From: Oscillatoriales cyanobacterium
GTDB taxonomy: Bacteria; Cyanobacteriota; Cyanobacteriia; Cyanobacteriales; Microcoleaceae
Length of the DNA stretch: 47,678 nt
Direction: 5' to 3'
Assembly: GCA_004294385.1 (NCBI GenBank)
Contig: REAP01000035.1
Location: 1-47,678 of the forward strand
Position 1 is the first letter of the stretch. Every line of letters begins with the position of its first letter. Made by a program: the position numbers and the translations under genes. Of this stretch, positions 1-8,313 are shown piece by piece. A model generated the notes under the pieces. It did not search any database, was not told the DNA's origin, and worked only from the letters and a program-made list of their open reading frames with translations.

Positions 1-23
1 CCTACATTCAAGAGGTAGATTGC

Positions 24-115
24 AATTTTACGTGGGGTGGGGGCGGGTTTATGAGATAATCGGTTTGAGGCAATTATGGTTGGTAAAACCCGCCCCTACG
101 GGAATTAAAATTTTC
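24..115. repeat. Imperfect inverted repeat, MITE-like
   Basis: Two arms centred on GGGGCGGGTTT (about 43-52) and AAACCCGCCCC (about 88-98) can fold back on each other, with weaker pairing outside through AATTTTA. This GTAGGGGCG-type palindrome resembles the one beside rsmH at 15083-15173. It lies directly upstream of the first gene and may affect its expression. Mobility is inferred from its resemblance to dispersed cyanobacterial palindromes. Confidence 0.5.
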
Positions 116-123
116 TAGATTCT

Positions 124-1185
124 ATGAATAACGACACAAATTTCAATACTGTACACGAACACGAGATTTTTGGCGATCGCGATTTGCCTTCTTGGTTAAC
201 CGAACAACAAATCAGCCTCGCTTGTACTACCTATCAAACCAGCAGGTTGATGTTAATCGGTGCTGTGCCGGAAACCAACAGAATCTCGGCTTTTTGGCGA
301 ATATTCGATCGCGCTATGGGACTTTTTTGCACCCCAGAACGCCTCTACCTCAGCTCAAAATACCAACTCTGGCAATTAGATAATGTGCTGGCTGCGGGTG
401 GACAACATCAAGGTTACGATCGCCTTTACATCCCTCGCATCGCCTACACTACAGGAGATATCGACATTCACGATATCGCTGTCGATAAAAATAACCAAAT
501 CCTGTTTATTAGCACGTTGTTCAATTGTATCGCTACTTTGAGCGATCGGCACAGTTGCAAACCTTTGTGGAAACCGCCGTTTATCTCACAATACATCAAC
601 GAAGACCGCTGTCATCTCAACGGTTTGGCGATGGTGGATGGGGAACCGAAATATGTCACAGCTTCGAGTCAGTCGGATGTGGTGGATGGTTGGCGCGATC
701 GCAGAAAAAACGGCGGTATCGTGATTGATGTCGCATCTAATGATATTATTGTCACTGGATTGTCGATGCCACATTCACCTCGCTGGTATCGAGATAAGTT
801 GTGGTTGTTGAATTCGGGGAGAGGGGAATTTGGTTATGTGGATTTAGACACAGGGAAATTTCAGGCGATCGCATTTTGTCCGGGATATGTCCGAGGATTG
901 ACATTTTGGCAAAATTGGGCGATTGTTGGACTCTCGAAACCGAGGGGTGGTGATAATACTTTTAGTGGTTTAGAGTTGGATGAGTTGTTAGTAGCTAAGG
1001 ATGCGGAGGCTCGCTGCGGTATGATGGTGATAGATTTGACTACTGGTGCGATCGTACATTGGTTGCGATTTGAAGGAATTGTCACAGAATTGTATGATGT
1101 GCAGGTGATTCCGGGAGTGCAAAAGCCGATGGCTTTGGGTTTTCAAACGGATGAAATTGCTCAGTTAATTACTTTGGAACTTTAA
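124..1185 (+). CDS. TIGR03032 / DUF4915 family protein
   Basis: A 353-residue protein with no signal peptide. Its sequence matches my memory of the TIGR03032 (DUF4915) family: an N-terminal LPSWLTEQQISLACTTYQ-type opening, then many short beta-rich blocks such as HDIAVD, CHLNGLAMVDG, MPHSPRW, LWLLNSGRGEFG and FVPGY-like FCPGYVRGL. Together these suggest a beta-propeller. Members are common in cyanobacteria, sometimes near TPR or glycosyltransferase genes, but no biochemical role is established to my knowledge. The ATG at 124 directly precedes the conserved region. The next gene (murJ) is convergent, so this one is probably transcribed alone. Confidence 0.8.
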   Translation: MNNDTNFNTVHEHEIFGDRDLPSWLTEQQISLACTTYQTSRLMLIGAVPETNRISAFWRIFDRAMGLFCTPERLYLSSKYQLWQLDNVLAAGGQHQGYDRLYIPRIAYTTGDIDIHDIAVDKNNQILFISTLFNCIATLSDRHSCKPLWKPPFISQYINEDRCHLNGLAMVDGEPKYVTASSQSDVVDGWRDRRKNGGIVIDVASNDIIVTGLSMPHSPRWYRDKLWLLNSGRGEFGYVDLDTGKFQAIAFCPGYVRGLTFWQNWAIVGLSKPRGGDNTFSGLELDELLVAKDAEARCGMMVIDLTTGAIVHWLRFEGIVTELYDVQVIPGVQKPMALGFQTDEIAQLITLEL

Positions 1186-1254
1186 CCGCAGATGGTGGCG
1201 GATATACGCGGATGGACGCGGATGATCAACCACCAATGTTACCGGATTTGATAT

Positions 1255-2871
1255 TTATTTGCCAAAACGTCCCCGGATGCGATCGACAAACATATCAACT
1301 TCCGGCAATTTCATCTGACTCACAAACACCGCAAAAACTGCTAACCCGACAAAACTTGCCACACCCAACTCCATTAATTGAATTAGCAAACCTTCAGTAC
1401 CAAAAACCCTTTGACATCCTAGCTGAGTAGCCAACGTCACAAAAGCAGTGAGAGAACTCCCAGAAGCCAATCCCAGAAATGGCAAACTCCACTCGCCCCA
1501 AGGTAAGCCACCCAGCTTTTTATCTAATAAGTACAAAAACATAATCATCGAAACAATATTCACTCCCACCGTCGCCAAAACCAATCCGGGCGCCCCAAAA
1601 GCTCCAACTAACAAATAGTCCAACAATCCATTCAGAAAAATATTTATAATACTGACACGAAAAGGCGTTTCTCCATCTCCCAAAGCATAAAATACCCTCA
1701 CCAAAACATCGCGCCCTAAATACACAAACATTCCAATACTGTAAGCCATCAATATCGGTGTGACAAACTCAGAAGCTGATTGACTAAAAGCATAGCGTTC
1801 ATAAACAACCCGCACAATCGGCTTAGCCAGTGTCACCATTAAAGCGCTCAAGGGCATCATTGTCAAAGCTGTTAAAATTAACGCTTGACGAATTTTATCT
1901 TTTAATTCCGGCAAATCTGCGGGTTGTGTGAGGCGAGAAAATATTGGCAAAAATGGCACGAGAATTACATTAGAAATGATGCCTAAAGGTGTCATTACCA
2001 ACAAGCCCGCATACCCCATCGCAGATGCAGCTTGAGGGATGTAGGATGCGAAAAATAGGTCAGTGTAGACGTTGATTTGCAGCATTCCTGATGACAAAGT
2101 AGCAGGTACCATCACCTTAATTACTTCTTGAACTCCAGGCCGTTTAAAATTAAACCGCAACCGCAATTTTCCTAAGCCCGCGTGCCACTGTGCCCCTAGT
2201 TGCACCAACCACTGCAAAATTGCTCCCGCTAAAGTTCCCCAAGCTAAAACTAAGCCGCCAATTAGTGCGTATTGCGGCTGAGTGATTTTGTCTCCGAGTT
2301 GCAGTGCGAGAATACCCAAACCGCCCACAAGTGCAACGCTGGAAAATAAAGGGCTAATTGATGGCAACCAGTACATATCGGCGGCGTTGAGAGTGCCAAA
2401 ACCAATGCCGATTAAGCCCGAAAGTAATGCCATTGGTGCCATAATCCGAAATTGTTGAATGGCGATGGCTTTGATTTCTAAACCTTCTGGTGTTCTACTT
2501 AATCCCGGTGCTACTAAATCGATCATCGAATCGGCAAAAATAACTAAACCGACTGTTACTAGCAGTAGCAAACCACCGACTAAAGTGGTGATAGTTTCGA
2601 CTAAGGGTGCTGCTTCTTTTTTATCATCCAGGCGGGCTAAAACACTGACGATGGCGCTGTGAAACGGCCCGTTTATCCCTCCGAGTAAAATAAATAAGAA
2701 ACCGGGGATGACATAGGCGTAGTTGTAAGCATCGACGGCGACACCGACTCCAAAGGCTGCGGCGATCGCAATTTGGCGCACTAAGCCGAAGACTTTGCTA
2801 ATCAAAGTGGCGACTGCGACGATGCCGGCAATTCCAGCTAGGGAACGAGAGGGCTTCTGTAATTGGGACAC
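1255..2871 (-). CDS. murJ: Lipid II flippase MurJ (MviN)
   Basis: A 538-residue polytopic membrane protein of the MOP exporter superfamily. MurJ moves lipid II across the plasma membrane for peptidoglycan synthesis. The N-terminal signature LISKVFGLVRQIAIAAAFG, with conserved Arg around residue 32, is typical of MurJ. About 13-14 hydrophobic segments follow, with NVILVPFLPIFSRL-type loops in the middle. The length fits the family (about 510-540). The start is GTG at 2869-2871, directly before SQLQKPSRSLAGIAG; there is no nearer ATG. It stands alone between convergent or divergent neighbours. Confidence 0.93.
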   Translation of the reverse strand: MSQLQKPSRSLAGIAGIVAVATLISKVFGLVRQIAIAAAFGVGVAVDAYNYAYVIPGFLFILLGGINGPFHSAIVSVLARLDDKKEAAPLVETITTLVGGLLLLVTVGLVIFADSMIDLVAPGLSRTPEGLEIKAIAIQQFRIMAPMALLSGLIGIGFGTLNAADMYWLPSISPLFSSVALVGGLGILALQLGDKITQPQYALIGGLVLAWGTLAGAILQWLVQLGAQWHAGLGKLRLRFNFKRPGVQEVIKVMVPATLSSGMLQINVYTDLFFASYIPQAASAMGYAGLLVMTPLGIISNVILVPFLPIFSRLTQPADLPELKDKIRQALILTALTMMPLSALMVTLAKPIVRVVYERYAFSQSASEFVTPILMAYSIGMFVYLGRDVLVRVFYALGDGETPFRVSIINIFLNGLLDYLLVGAFGAPGLVLATVGVNIVSMIMFLYLLDKKLGGLPWGEWSLPFLGLASGSSLTAFVTLATQLGCQRVFGTEGLLIQLMELGVASFVGLAVFAVFVSQMKLPEVDMFVDRIRGRFGK

Positions 2872-2989
2872 AAATGGTTAAAAACGCTAACGTTGAAAGG
2901 TTTAACTGAGTTTGATCGCAAATCTGGACTATCGTAACATGAATTCAGAAATTTTCTATTCTGAATAAAACTAAGGCTCAAAAAATCCG

Positions 2990-3030
2990 GTTTCTCCGAA
3001 CACTTCGACTACGCTCAGTGACCGGGTGCA
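2990..3030. repeat. TTCGACTACGCTCAG dispersed repeat, solo copy
   Basis: The gap 2872-3077 contains one copy of CTTCGACTACGCTCAGTG at about 3003-3020. The same element recurs at about 9325, 26480-26545, 26597 and 33585, and inside two coding genes (SNF2 about 32690, CheA about 40390-40490). The rest of the gap is AT-rich, with no gene seen. Confidence 0.6.
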
Positions 3031-3077
3031 TCCAGTGGTATATTGATGACTGGTGATAAATAACTAATTAGTGATAA

Positions 3078-3809
3078 ATGATGAATAATTTTATTTACAA
3101 ATATCCGGCTCTTTTGCCCGGTATTTTAGTTAAGCGATACAAGAGATTTTTCGCTGATATCGAACTAGCTTCAGGAGAAATTATCACGGCACATTGTCCG
3201 AATACTGGCCCCATGACTGATGTTTATCTTCCTGGTAATCCAGTGCTAGTATCTCCCAGCGACAATCCTAAGCGCAAGTTGGCTTATACCTGGGAATTAA
3301 TTCAAGTGTGCGATACTGTGCCAACTTGGGTGGGAGTGAATACGGGATTGCCAAATCGAGTGATTAAGTTAGCTTTGGAATCGCGCTTGTTTCCTGAGTT
3401 GGGCAATTATAGTGAGTTCAAACCGGAAGTTGTTTATGGTAAAGACAAAAAAAGTCGAGTTGATTTTTGGCTAACTGGTGATACTAAACCGATTTTTCTG
3501 GAAGTTAAAAATACTACTTGGGCGAAAGAGCAATTAGCTCTATTTCCTGATACCGTTACTGAGAGGGGACAGAAACATTTGAGGGAATTGATTGAAGTGG
3601 TGCGGCAGGGTTCGAGGGCTGTAATGCTGTATTTTATTAATCGTGGAGATTGTACGAGTTTTGCGCCTGGGGATAGTGCCGATCGCACTTACGGACAATT
3701 GTTCAGACAAGCTATAGATGTAGGTGTGGAGATTTTGCCTTGTCGGTTTGATGTGACACCGGAAGGTGTTCGGTATTTGGGGTTAGCAAAACTGGATATA
3801 GGGGAATAG
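3078..3809 (+). CDS. sfsA: SfsA family DNA-binding/nuclease-like protein
   Basis: A 243-residue protein matching the sugar fermentation stimulation protein family along its whole length. The N-terminal RYKRFFADIELASGE and AHCPNTGPM blocks are the family hallmarks. RVDFWL followed by IFLEVKNTT supplies the D...ExK pattern of the PD-(D/E)XK nuclease fold. E. coli SfsA binds DNA and affects maltose metabolism; the cyanobacterial role is unknown. Two adjacent ATG codons (3078 and 3081) make the exact start ambiguous by one residue. It is isolated, followed by STRRs and a MITE-like element. Confidence 0.92.
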   Translation: MMNNFIYKYPALLPGILVKRYKRFFADIELASGEIITAHCPNTGPMTDVYLPGNPVLVSPSDNPKRKLAYTWELIQVCDTVPTWVGVNTGLPNRVIKLALESRLFPELGNYSEFKPEVVYGKDKKSRVDFWLTGDTKPIFLEVKNTTWAKEQLALFPDTVTERGQKHLRELIEVVRQGSRAVMLYFINRGDCTSFAPGDSADRTYGQLFRQAIDVGVEILPCRFDVTPEGVRYLGLAKLDIGE

Positions 3810-3883
3810 CGAATTGGGAATTGGGAATTGGAAATCTTACAGCACTTTTCGGCTATGTGAGGTACATAGTAGAAGTAGGGACA

Positions 3884-4030
3884 CGGCACTGCCCATTGGT
3901 GTCAACTTAAGGTAAAACTCATAGTCCGGCAAGGGTTGAAACCCCTGCCTCAAAGCTAAAGTCCTCTCTCTCTTGACTGAAGAGAAGATGGCGGGCCCAC
4001 AGCTTAAGTTGACACTAATGGGCACTGCCG
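3884..4030. mobile_element. MITE-like element with 27-bp terminal inverted repeats
   Basis: The 27-bp ends at 3884-3910 and 4004-4030 are inverted copies with two mismatches; both contain GTGTCAACTTAA and TGCCCATT. The 147-bp interior has no gene but holds a second repeat (GGCAAGGGTTGAAACCCCTGCC followed by AAAGTCCTCT...) that recurs at about 22705-22775 and 22850-22918. Flanking DNA is STRR sequence on both sides. No clear target duplication was seen. A non-autonomous transposon is the simplest reading. Confidence 0.65.
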
Positions 4031-4059
4031 TCTCCTAATTTCGACTAATGATTAGCGAT

Positions 4060-4106
4060 GCCCAATTCCCAATTCCCAATTCGCTATTCCCAATTCCCAA
4101 TTCCTA
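4060..4106. repeat. STRR, 7-bp unit CAATTCC
   Basis: Tandem CCAATTC units just downstream of the LprI-like gene. The complementary unit GAATTGG also appears at 3810-3833 on the other side of the MITE-like element. It is one member of the window-wide heptamer family. Confidence 0.75.
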
Positions 4107-4111
4107 ATATT

Positions 4112-4786
4112 CTAACGACTTTCCCGTGAAAGATTAATTAAATCTTTAGTCCTCTGTTCAGTCATCCGAATTAAAGAAAATTGGCTGTCACCATTAGACA
4201 AAGAACTTTCAAACTTGCTGTTAGCATCGCGAAAAACAATCCACGCTCTTTGTGCTATCTTGAGTTGAGATTGACGGGATGCACGAAGAGTACCCATCGT
4301 ATTTTGATATACTTGATTTAATTTGCGATCGACTGTTTGATAATTGCTACCATCCGGCTGTGGCATCTGGTTTTGTTCATAACTGTTCAATTCCGAGATC
4401 CGCTTTTTAGTCATATCTTGCAGACAATTATTGAAAATCAAAGGTGCCATTGTGCCACCTTCAACTTCACTTCTAGCAAATTTGCAATCGGCATCGCGAA
4501 AGGAAATCCATGCTCTTTGTGCTATAATTAGTTGTTGACGACGATTAGCTGAAAGTTGATCTCGAACTTGATTATAAACTTGGTTAAGTTCTTTGTCCGC
4601 CCGTTGATAGTCTACTCCCGAACAAATGTTTAACTCGGTTTGAGTTTGGGGATTTTTGCAGTTAGGCTGTTGGGCAATATCGGTTGTGGTAAAATTGTGA
4701 TGATTCGTGGCGATCGCATTTGCACTCAAACCAATAAATGTTGCTAAACTGAGGCTGGTTCCCAATAAAAATTTTGACAGGTTCAT
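4112..4786 (-). CDS. Secreted tandem LprI-like (DUF1311) domain protein
   Basis: A 224-residue protein from the ATG at 4786. This start is chosen because AGAGGA lies just upstream and the next residues form a clear signal peptide (MNLSKFLLGTSLSLATFIG, cut near ANAIA). It contains two copies of the lysozyme-inhibitor LprI N-terminal domain pattern: LNQVYNQVRDQL...AQRAWISFRDADCKF, then LNQVYQNTMGTL...AQRAWIVFRDANSKF. The first copy keeps the cysteines (CKNP, ICSG, DADCKF, NNCL). The second has lost them (DANSKF). Related domains inhibit lysozyme in the periplasm, but that activity is not shown here. Confidence 0.82.
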   Translation of the reverse strand: MNLSKFLLGTSLSLATFIGLSANAIATNHHNFTTTDIAQQPNCKNPQTQTELNICSGVDYQRADKELNQVYNQVRDQLSANRRQQLIIAQRAWISFRDADCKFARSEVEGGTMAPLIFNNCLQDMTKKRISELNSYEQNQMPQPDGSNYQTVDRKLNQVYQNTMGTLRASRQSQLKIAQRAWIVFRDANSKFESSLSNGDSQFSLIRMTEQRTKDLINLSRESR

Positions 4787-4896
4787 ATAAAATCCTCTAA
4801 TTTCAGAGATAAGCGACACTACACAGCCATCCAGACTCAAACCGGATATTTTTCTATTTCTTTAACTTGTTAGTCAGGTATCCTATAATTTAAGAA

Positions 4897-4931
4897 AGAA
4901 TCCCCGCGCGTTCACGCCGGGGAGTGTCAAA
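4897..4931 (-). repeat. GACACTCC(C/T)CGGC hairpin, IS200/IS605-like end
   Basis: On the minus strand this reads TTGACACTCCCCGGCGTGAA then CGCGGGGATTCTT, a GC-rich stem-loop (about 4902-4922). A related sequence, TTGACACTCCTCGGC...CGAGGATTTTT, opens the hairpin cluster at 15233. From memory, such hairpins occur at ends of cyanobacterial IS200/IS605-type elements. There is no transposase here, so this would be a solo end or a domesticated terminator between divergent genes. Confidence 0.4.
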
Positions 4932-4948
4932 TCGCTAAATCAGATATT

Positions 4949-6235
4949 ATGACCAATCATTTAGAAACAATTATTGCACGTTATGAAGGGACAATTGATA
5001 TACTGAAACAGGCGAGAGATTCTAATTGTCTTGACATTGAACAGATTATACGAGCTTTAAATGCACGGGATGCAGTCCAGATAGCTATAAAAGAGCAGAA
5101 ATTTATTCCTACTAGCAAGCTGAATAAAGTTATCCAACTAGATACAGTTATCCGGGAAGAATTGAAATTGATTGTCAAAGCTAATAATAGCAAAATAACA
5201 GAACAATTGGCTCAGGCGCGAGAAACAGTAAATCCTCCAGCCGAAGCTTGGTGGTGGAGATTAGAAAGCATTGCACCTCCTCACCCTTGGGATGCTTGGG
5301 ATTGGTTGTGGAAAGTTCTGACAGTTGCTGCTTGGACTGGAAATCTCAGTTTACTACTCAATATTGCAACTCGCTTTCTCGGCGGCGGAGTGGGATTGGC
5401 AGGAGTAGCTGCTGTTATTTTACCTAGTATCTTAACGTTACTACAGGCTAGTAGCGAATTCACGAAAACCGGTCAAGAAGGTTTTGAGAAATTACTGGAA
5501 AAGCTAAATATTCCTAAACAATGCCGCGAAGAGGCTAAGTTTGGTTCGACGCTGGTAATGTCGGGATTGTTAGCAACTTTTTGGTGGTCTTTACCTTTAA
5601 TTTCTGACTCTTATAATCGCAATGGGATTAGGAATCACGAGAACAGGAATTTGGGAGAGGCAGAACAGGATTACTTAAGAGCAATTTCTCTGAATCCCGA
5701 TAATGTAGAAGCTCATTATAATTTGGCTACTCTCTATGAGAGTTGGCAAGATTTAAAAAAAGCGAAAAAAGAATATCAAATTGCTGTTGCAGGTAATTTA
5801 CCAATTGCTTATAATAACTTAGGTCGTTTGTACATACAGGAGAAAAAATATTCCCAAGCAGCTTTTCTTCTGGCTAATGGTCTTAAGTTAGCCCAGAAGC
5901 AAAATGCCTACTCGGAAATTAGGTATAGCTTGTTTAAAAATTTAGGTTGGGTTAGACTGGAGCAAGGTAGGTATGAAGAAGCACAACAAACCCTACAAGC
6001 TGCGATCGGCATTGCCCAAAACCCAAATGCAACAAAATATATTTATAATCCAGGTGCAGCCCATTGTCTGTTAGCACAGGTACTAGAAAAACAAAGGCAA
6101 GCCTCTGCGTTGGAACAGTGGCAGAAATGCTGTCAACTAGGTTCTCGACTTAATCCCGATGAAGATAACTGGTTGCATCTATCCCATCAAAAATTAGCTA
6201 AGTTAGGAAAAAAATGCGAAAACTCCAACAATTGA
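4949..6235 (+). CDS. Membrane-anchored TPR-repeat protein
   Basis: A 428-residue protein. Residues 1-100 are a helical, charged cytoplasmic-looking region. About 115-165 (VLTVAAWTGNLSLLL and GVGLAGVAAVILPSIL) and about 192-212 are hydrophobic segments. From about 225 to the end there are tetratricopeptide repeats (AEQDYLRAISLNPDNVEAHYNLA, AYNNLGRLY, NLGWVRLEQGRYEEA). TPRs normally bind partner proteins. The stop overlaps the start of the next gene, a FecR-like secreted protein, so the two are probably translated as a unit and may work together at the membrane. The function is unknown. Confidence 0.8.
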   Translation: MTNHLETIIARYEGTIDILKQARDSNCLDIEQIIRALNARDAVQIAIKEQKFIPTSKLNKVIQLDTVIREELKLIVKANNSKITEQLAQARETVNPPAEAWWWRLESIAPPHPWDAWDWLWKVLTVAAWTGNLSLLLNIATRFLGGGVGLAGVAAVILPSILTLLQASSEFTKTGQEGFEKLLEKLNIPKQCREEAKFGSTLVMSGLLATFWWSLPLISDSYNRNGIRNHENRNLGEAEQDYLRAISLNPDNVEAHYNLATLYESWQDLKKAKKEYQIAVAGNLPIAYNNLGRLYIQEKKYSQAAFLLANGLKLAQKQNAYSEIRYSLFKNLGWVRLEQGRYEEAQQTLQAAIGIAQNPNATKYIYNPGAAHCLLAQVLEKQRQASALEQWQKCCQLGSRLNPDEDNWLHLSHQKLAKLGKKCENSNN

Positions 6236-6579
6236 GCTGGCTGGTAGGAACATCTTTAAGTCTGTTTTTGATTAGTTTAGCAAGACCTGGAATTAGTCAG
6301 GAAGATAGCTTAAATTTTATTTCTGAAATTAAAGGCAATATAGAAATTAAGCGAGAGGGGAGAAAAAACTACCAAAAAGCCTATGTGGGTGAGTTTGTTA
6401 ATCCTTTAGATAAATTGCGATTGCGAAAGGGTGCATCGGTAAAAGTAGTTTGCAATAACTTAGCTGTTTGGAATTCTAAATCTCAAGGAGAATTTCTTGT
6501 TTCTCAGGGCTGCTCATCTATAAGAAAACCTTCCATGCGACCAGATAGCGAAACACGTTCATCAGGTGGTAGTCGGTGA
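6214..6579 (+). CDS. Small secreted FecR-like protein
   Basis: A 121-residue protein with a signal peptide (MRKLQQLSWLVGTSLSLFLI, ending near ARPGISQ). It then has one short beta domain (ISEIKGNIEIKREG ... GEFVNPLDKLRLRKGASVKVVC) resembling the FecR/DUF-type periplasmic domain. The first 22 bases overlap the end of the TPR gene, and a TAGGAAAAAA ribosome site lies in that gene. The C-terminus (PSMRPDSETRSSGGSR) is short and polar. Possibly it is a truncated partner of larger FecR-domain proteins found beside CHAT/TPR genes in cyanobacteria. This is inference from similarity only. Confidence 0.65.
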   Translation: MRKLQQLSWLVGTSLSLFLISLARPGISQEDSLNFISEIKGNIEIKREGRKNYQKAYVGEFVNPLDKLRLRKGASVKVVCNNLAVWNSKSQGEFLVSQGCSSIRKPSMRPDSETRSSGGSR

Positions 6580-6693
6580 AGGCATTTACAGTTTGCGGTT
6601 TACTTTATTTATAAAGTATCTGTCAACATCGGGCGATGTTTCGTACAATGGCAATACAATATGTAGCATCTAATCAAAAAAGGCGATCGCACT

Positions 6694-8016
6694 ATGGGAA
6701 TGACTCTCACCGAAAAAATCTTAGCCAAAGCATCAGGGCGCACCAAAGTTGAGCCTGGAGAAAACATTTGGGTAGAAACAGATGTGTTGATGACCCACGA
6801 TGTCTGTGGCCCCGGCACCATTGGCGTATTCAAAAAGGAATTCGGCGACGATGCTAAAGTCTGGAATCCAGACAAAATCGTCCTAATTCCCGACCACTAT
6901 ATTTTCACCAACGATGAACGCGCTAACCGCAACGTCGATATTCTGCGCGATTTTGCACAGGAACAAGGGATAAAATACTTTTACGACATCACGGATCGAT
7001 CGAACTTTAAAGCAAATCCCGACTACAAAGGCGTTTGTCACATCGCCCTAGCCCAAGAAGGCCACACACGGCCAGGCGAAGTGTTATTCGGTACAGATTC
7101 CCACACCTGTAATGCCGGCGCTTTCGGACAATTTGCCACCGGAATTGGCAACACAGACGCAGCTTTCATCTTGGGAACCGGCAAACTGTTAATCAAAGTT
7201 CCGGCCACCATGCGGTTTATCTTCAACGGTGAATTGCCAGATTATCTGTTAGCAAAAGACCTGATTTTGCAAATTATTGGTGATATTGGCGTGGCCGGTG
7301 CAAACTACCGGGCGATGGAATTTGCCGGCGATACAGTTGACCGTTTGACAATGGAAGAACGGATGACACTGTGCAATATGGTGATTGAAGCTGGTGGCAA
7401 AAACGGCACTGTAGCTGCGGACAAAACTACCTTTGATTATGTGACTTCTCGGACTGATGTGCCGTTTGAGGCATTTTACACCGATGAGGATGCGAAATTT
7501 TATAGCGATCGCACCTACGATGTCAGCCAACTAGAACCAGTCGTCGCCAAACCGCACTCTCCCGACAATCGAGACTTAGCACGGAATTGTCGCGATGTCA
7601 AGATCGATCGCGTTTACATCGGTTCCTGCACCGGCGGCAAAACCTCCGACTTTCTGAATGCAGCGCGAATTATCAAAGGAAATAAAGTCAAAGTTCCGAC
7701 TTATTTAGTACCGGCAACTCAGAAAGTTTACGAAGATATGTTTAGCACAAAATACGACGGTCAAACCCTGTCGGAAATCTTCTTAGCCGCCGGTTGTATC
7801 GAACCCGCCGCACCTTCTTGCGCCGCTTGTTTGGGCGGGCCAAAAGATACTTTTGGGCGGATGAATCAACCCGAAATTTGTGTGTCTACAACTAACCGGA
7901 ATTTCCCCGGCCGGATGGGTAATAAGGAAGCCCAAGTTTATCTCGCTTCGCCTTATACAGCCGCAGCCTCTGCGTTGACTGGATATGTCACGGATCCGCG
8001 CGAATTCTTGTGTTAG
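6694..8016 (+). CDS. leuC: LeuC/HacA-type hydro-lyase large subunit
   Basis: A 440-residue aconitase-superfamily protein of the short LeuC2/HacA type. These enzymes isomerise 2-isopropylmalate or homologous 2-hydroxy acids, together with a small subunit. The 4Fe-4S ligands are visible as Cys312 (GSCTGG) and Cys376/Cys379 (PSCAACLGG). The blocks LIPDHYIFTND, GTDSHTCNAGAFGQFATGIG and GANYRAMEF are also characteristic. From memory, the housekeeping cyanobacterial LeuC is longer (about 467) and different at the N-terminus, so this may be a second paralogue with another substrate. No leuD-like small subunit lies nearby. ATG at 6694 or 6700 could be the start. Confidence 0.8.
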   Translation: MGMTLTEKILAKASGRTKVEPGENIWVETDVLMTHDVCGPGTIGVFKKEFGDDAKVWNPDKIVLIPDHYIFTNDERANRNVDILRDFAQEQGIKYFYDITDRSNFKANPDYKGVCHIALAQEGHTRPGEVLFGTDSHTCNAGAFGQFATGIGNTDAAFILGTGKLLIKVPATMRFIFNGELPDYLLAKDLILQIIGDIGVAGANYRAMEFAGDTVDRLTMEERMTLCNMVIEAGGKNGTVAADKTTFDYVTSRTDVPFEAFYTDEDAKFYSDRTYDVSQLEPVVAKPHSPDNRDLARNCRDVKIDRVYIGSCTGGKTSDFLNAARIIKGNKVKVPTYLVPATQKVYEDMFSTKYDGQTLSEIFLAAGCIEPAAPSCAACLGGPKDTFGRMNQPEICVSTTNRNFPGRMGNKEAQVYLASPYTAAASALTGYVTDPREFLC

Positions 8017-8045
8017 AAATTTAAACAGTCCTGGAGACACCCCAA

Positions 8046-8236
8046 AACAGGCAAGATGCCTGTTCCACTTGCCTGATTTCAGCAACAGGCAAGATGCCTG
8101 TTCCACAACAAACTTATGCTTTGTGGAACGGGCATCTTGCCCGTTCATAAAAGGCTTGTTCAGCCTGATTCAGCAACAGGCAAGATGCCTGTTCCACAAC
8201 AAACTTATGCTTTGTGGAACAGGCATCTTGCCTGTT
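8046..8236. repeat. Tandem nested palindromes (GGCAAGATGCC family)
   Basis: Two copies (8084-8145 and 8175-8236) of a 62-bp unit, each an inverted repeat of 25-bp arms round a 12-base loop. Each arm itself contains the palindrome AACAGGCAAGATGCCTGTT. An additional half-unit lies at 8046-8068. The right-hand unit is a perfect inverted repeat; the left has matching changes to CGGGCATCTTGCCCG in one arm. Solo relatives lie at about 21783, 21880 and 22815. The remainder of 8017-8313 holds no gene. Confidence 0.85.
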
Positions 8237-8313
8237 GCTGAAAAGGCTTTGTTCAGCCAGTTTATGAGTCCCATGCGTGTTTCTAGCCGCGTTTAGCATC
8301 GGAAGGAGGGTTT

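Noticed and set aside
8114..8299. Small frame on the minus strand reading NRQDACSTKHKFVVEQASCLL
   Set aside because: It is the translation of the GGCAAGATGCC palindromes; similar peptides appear on both strands.
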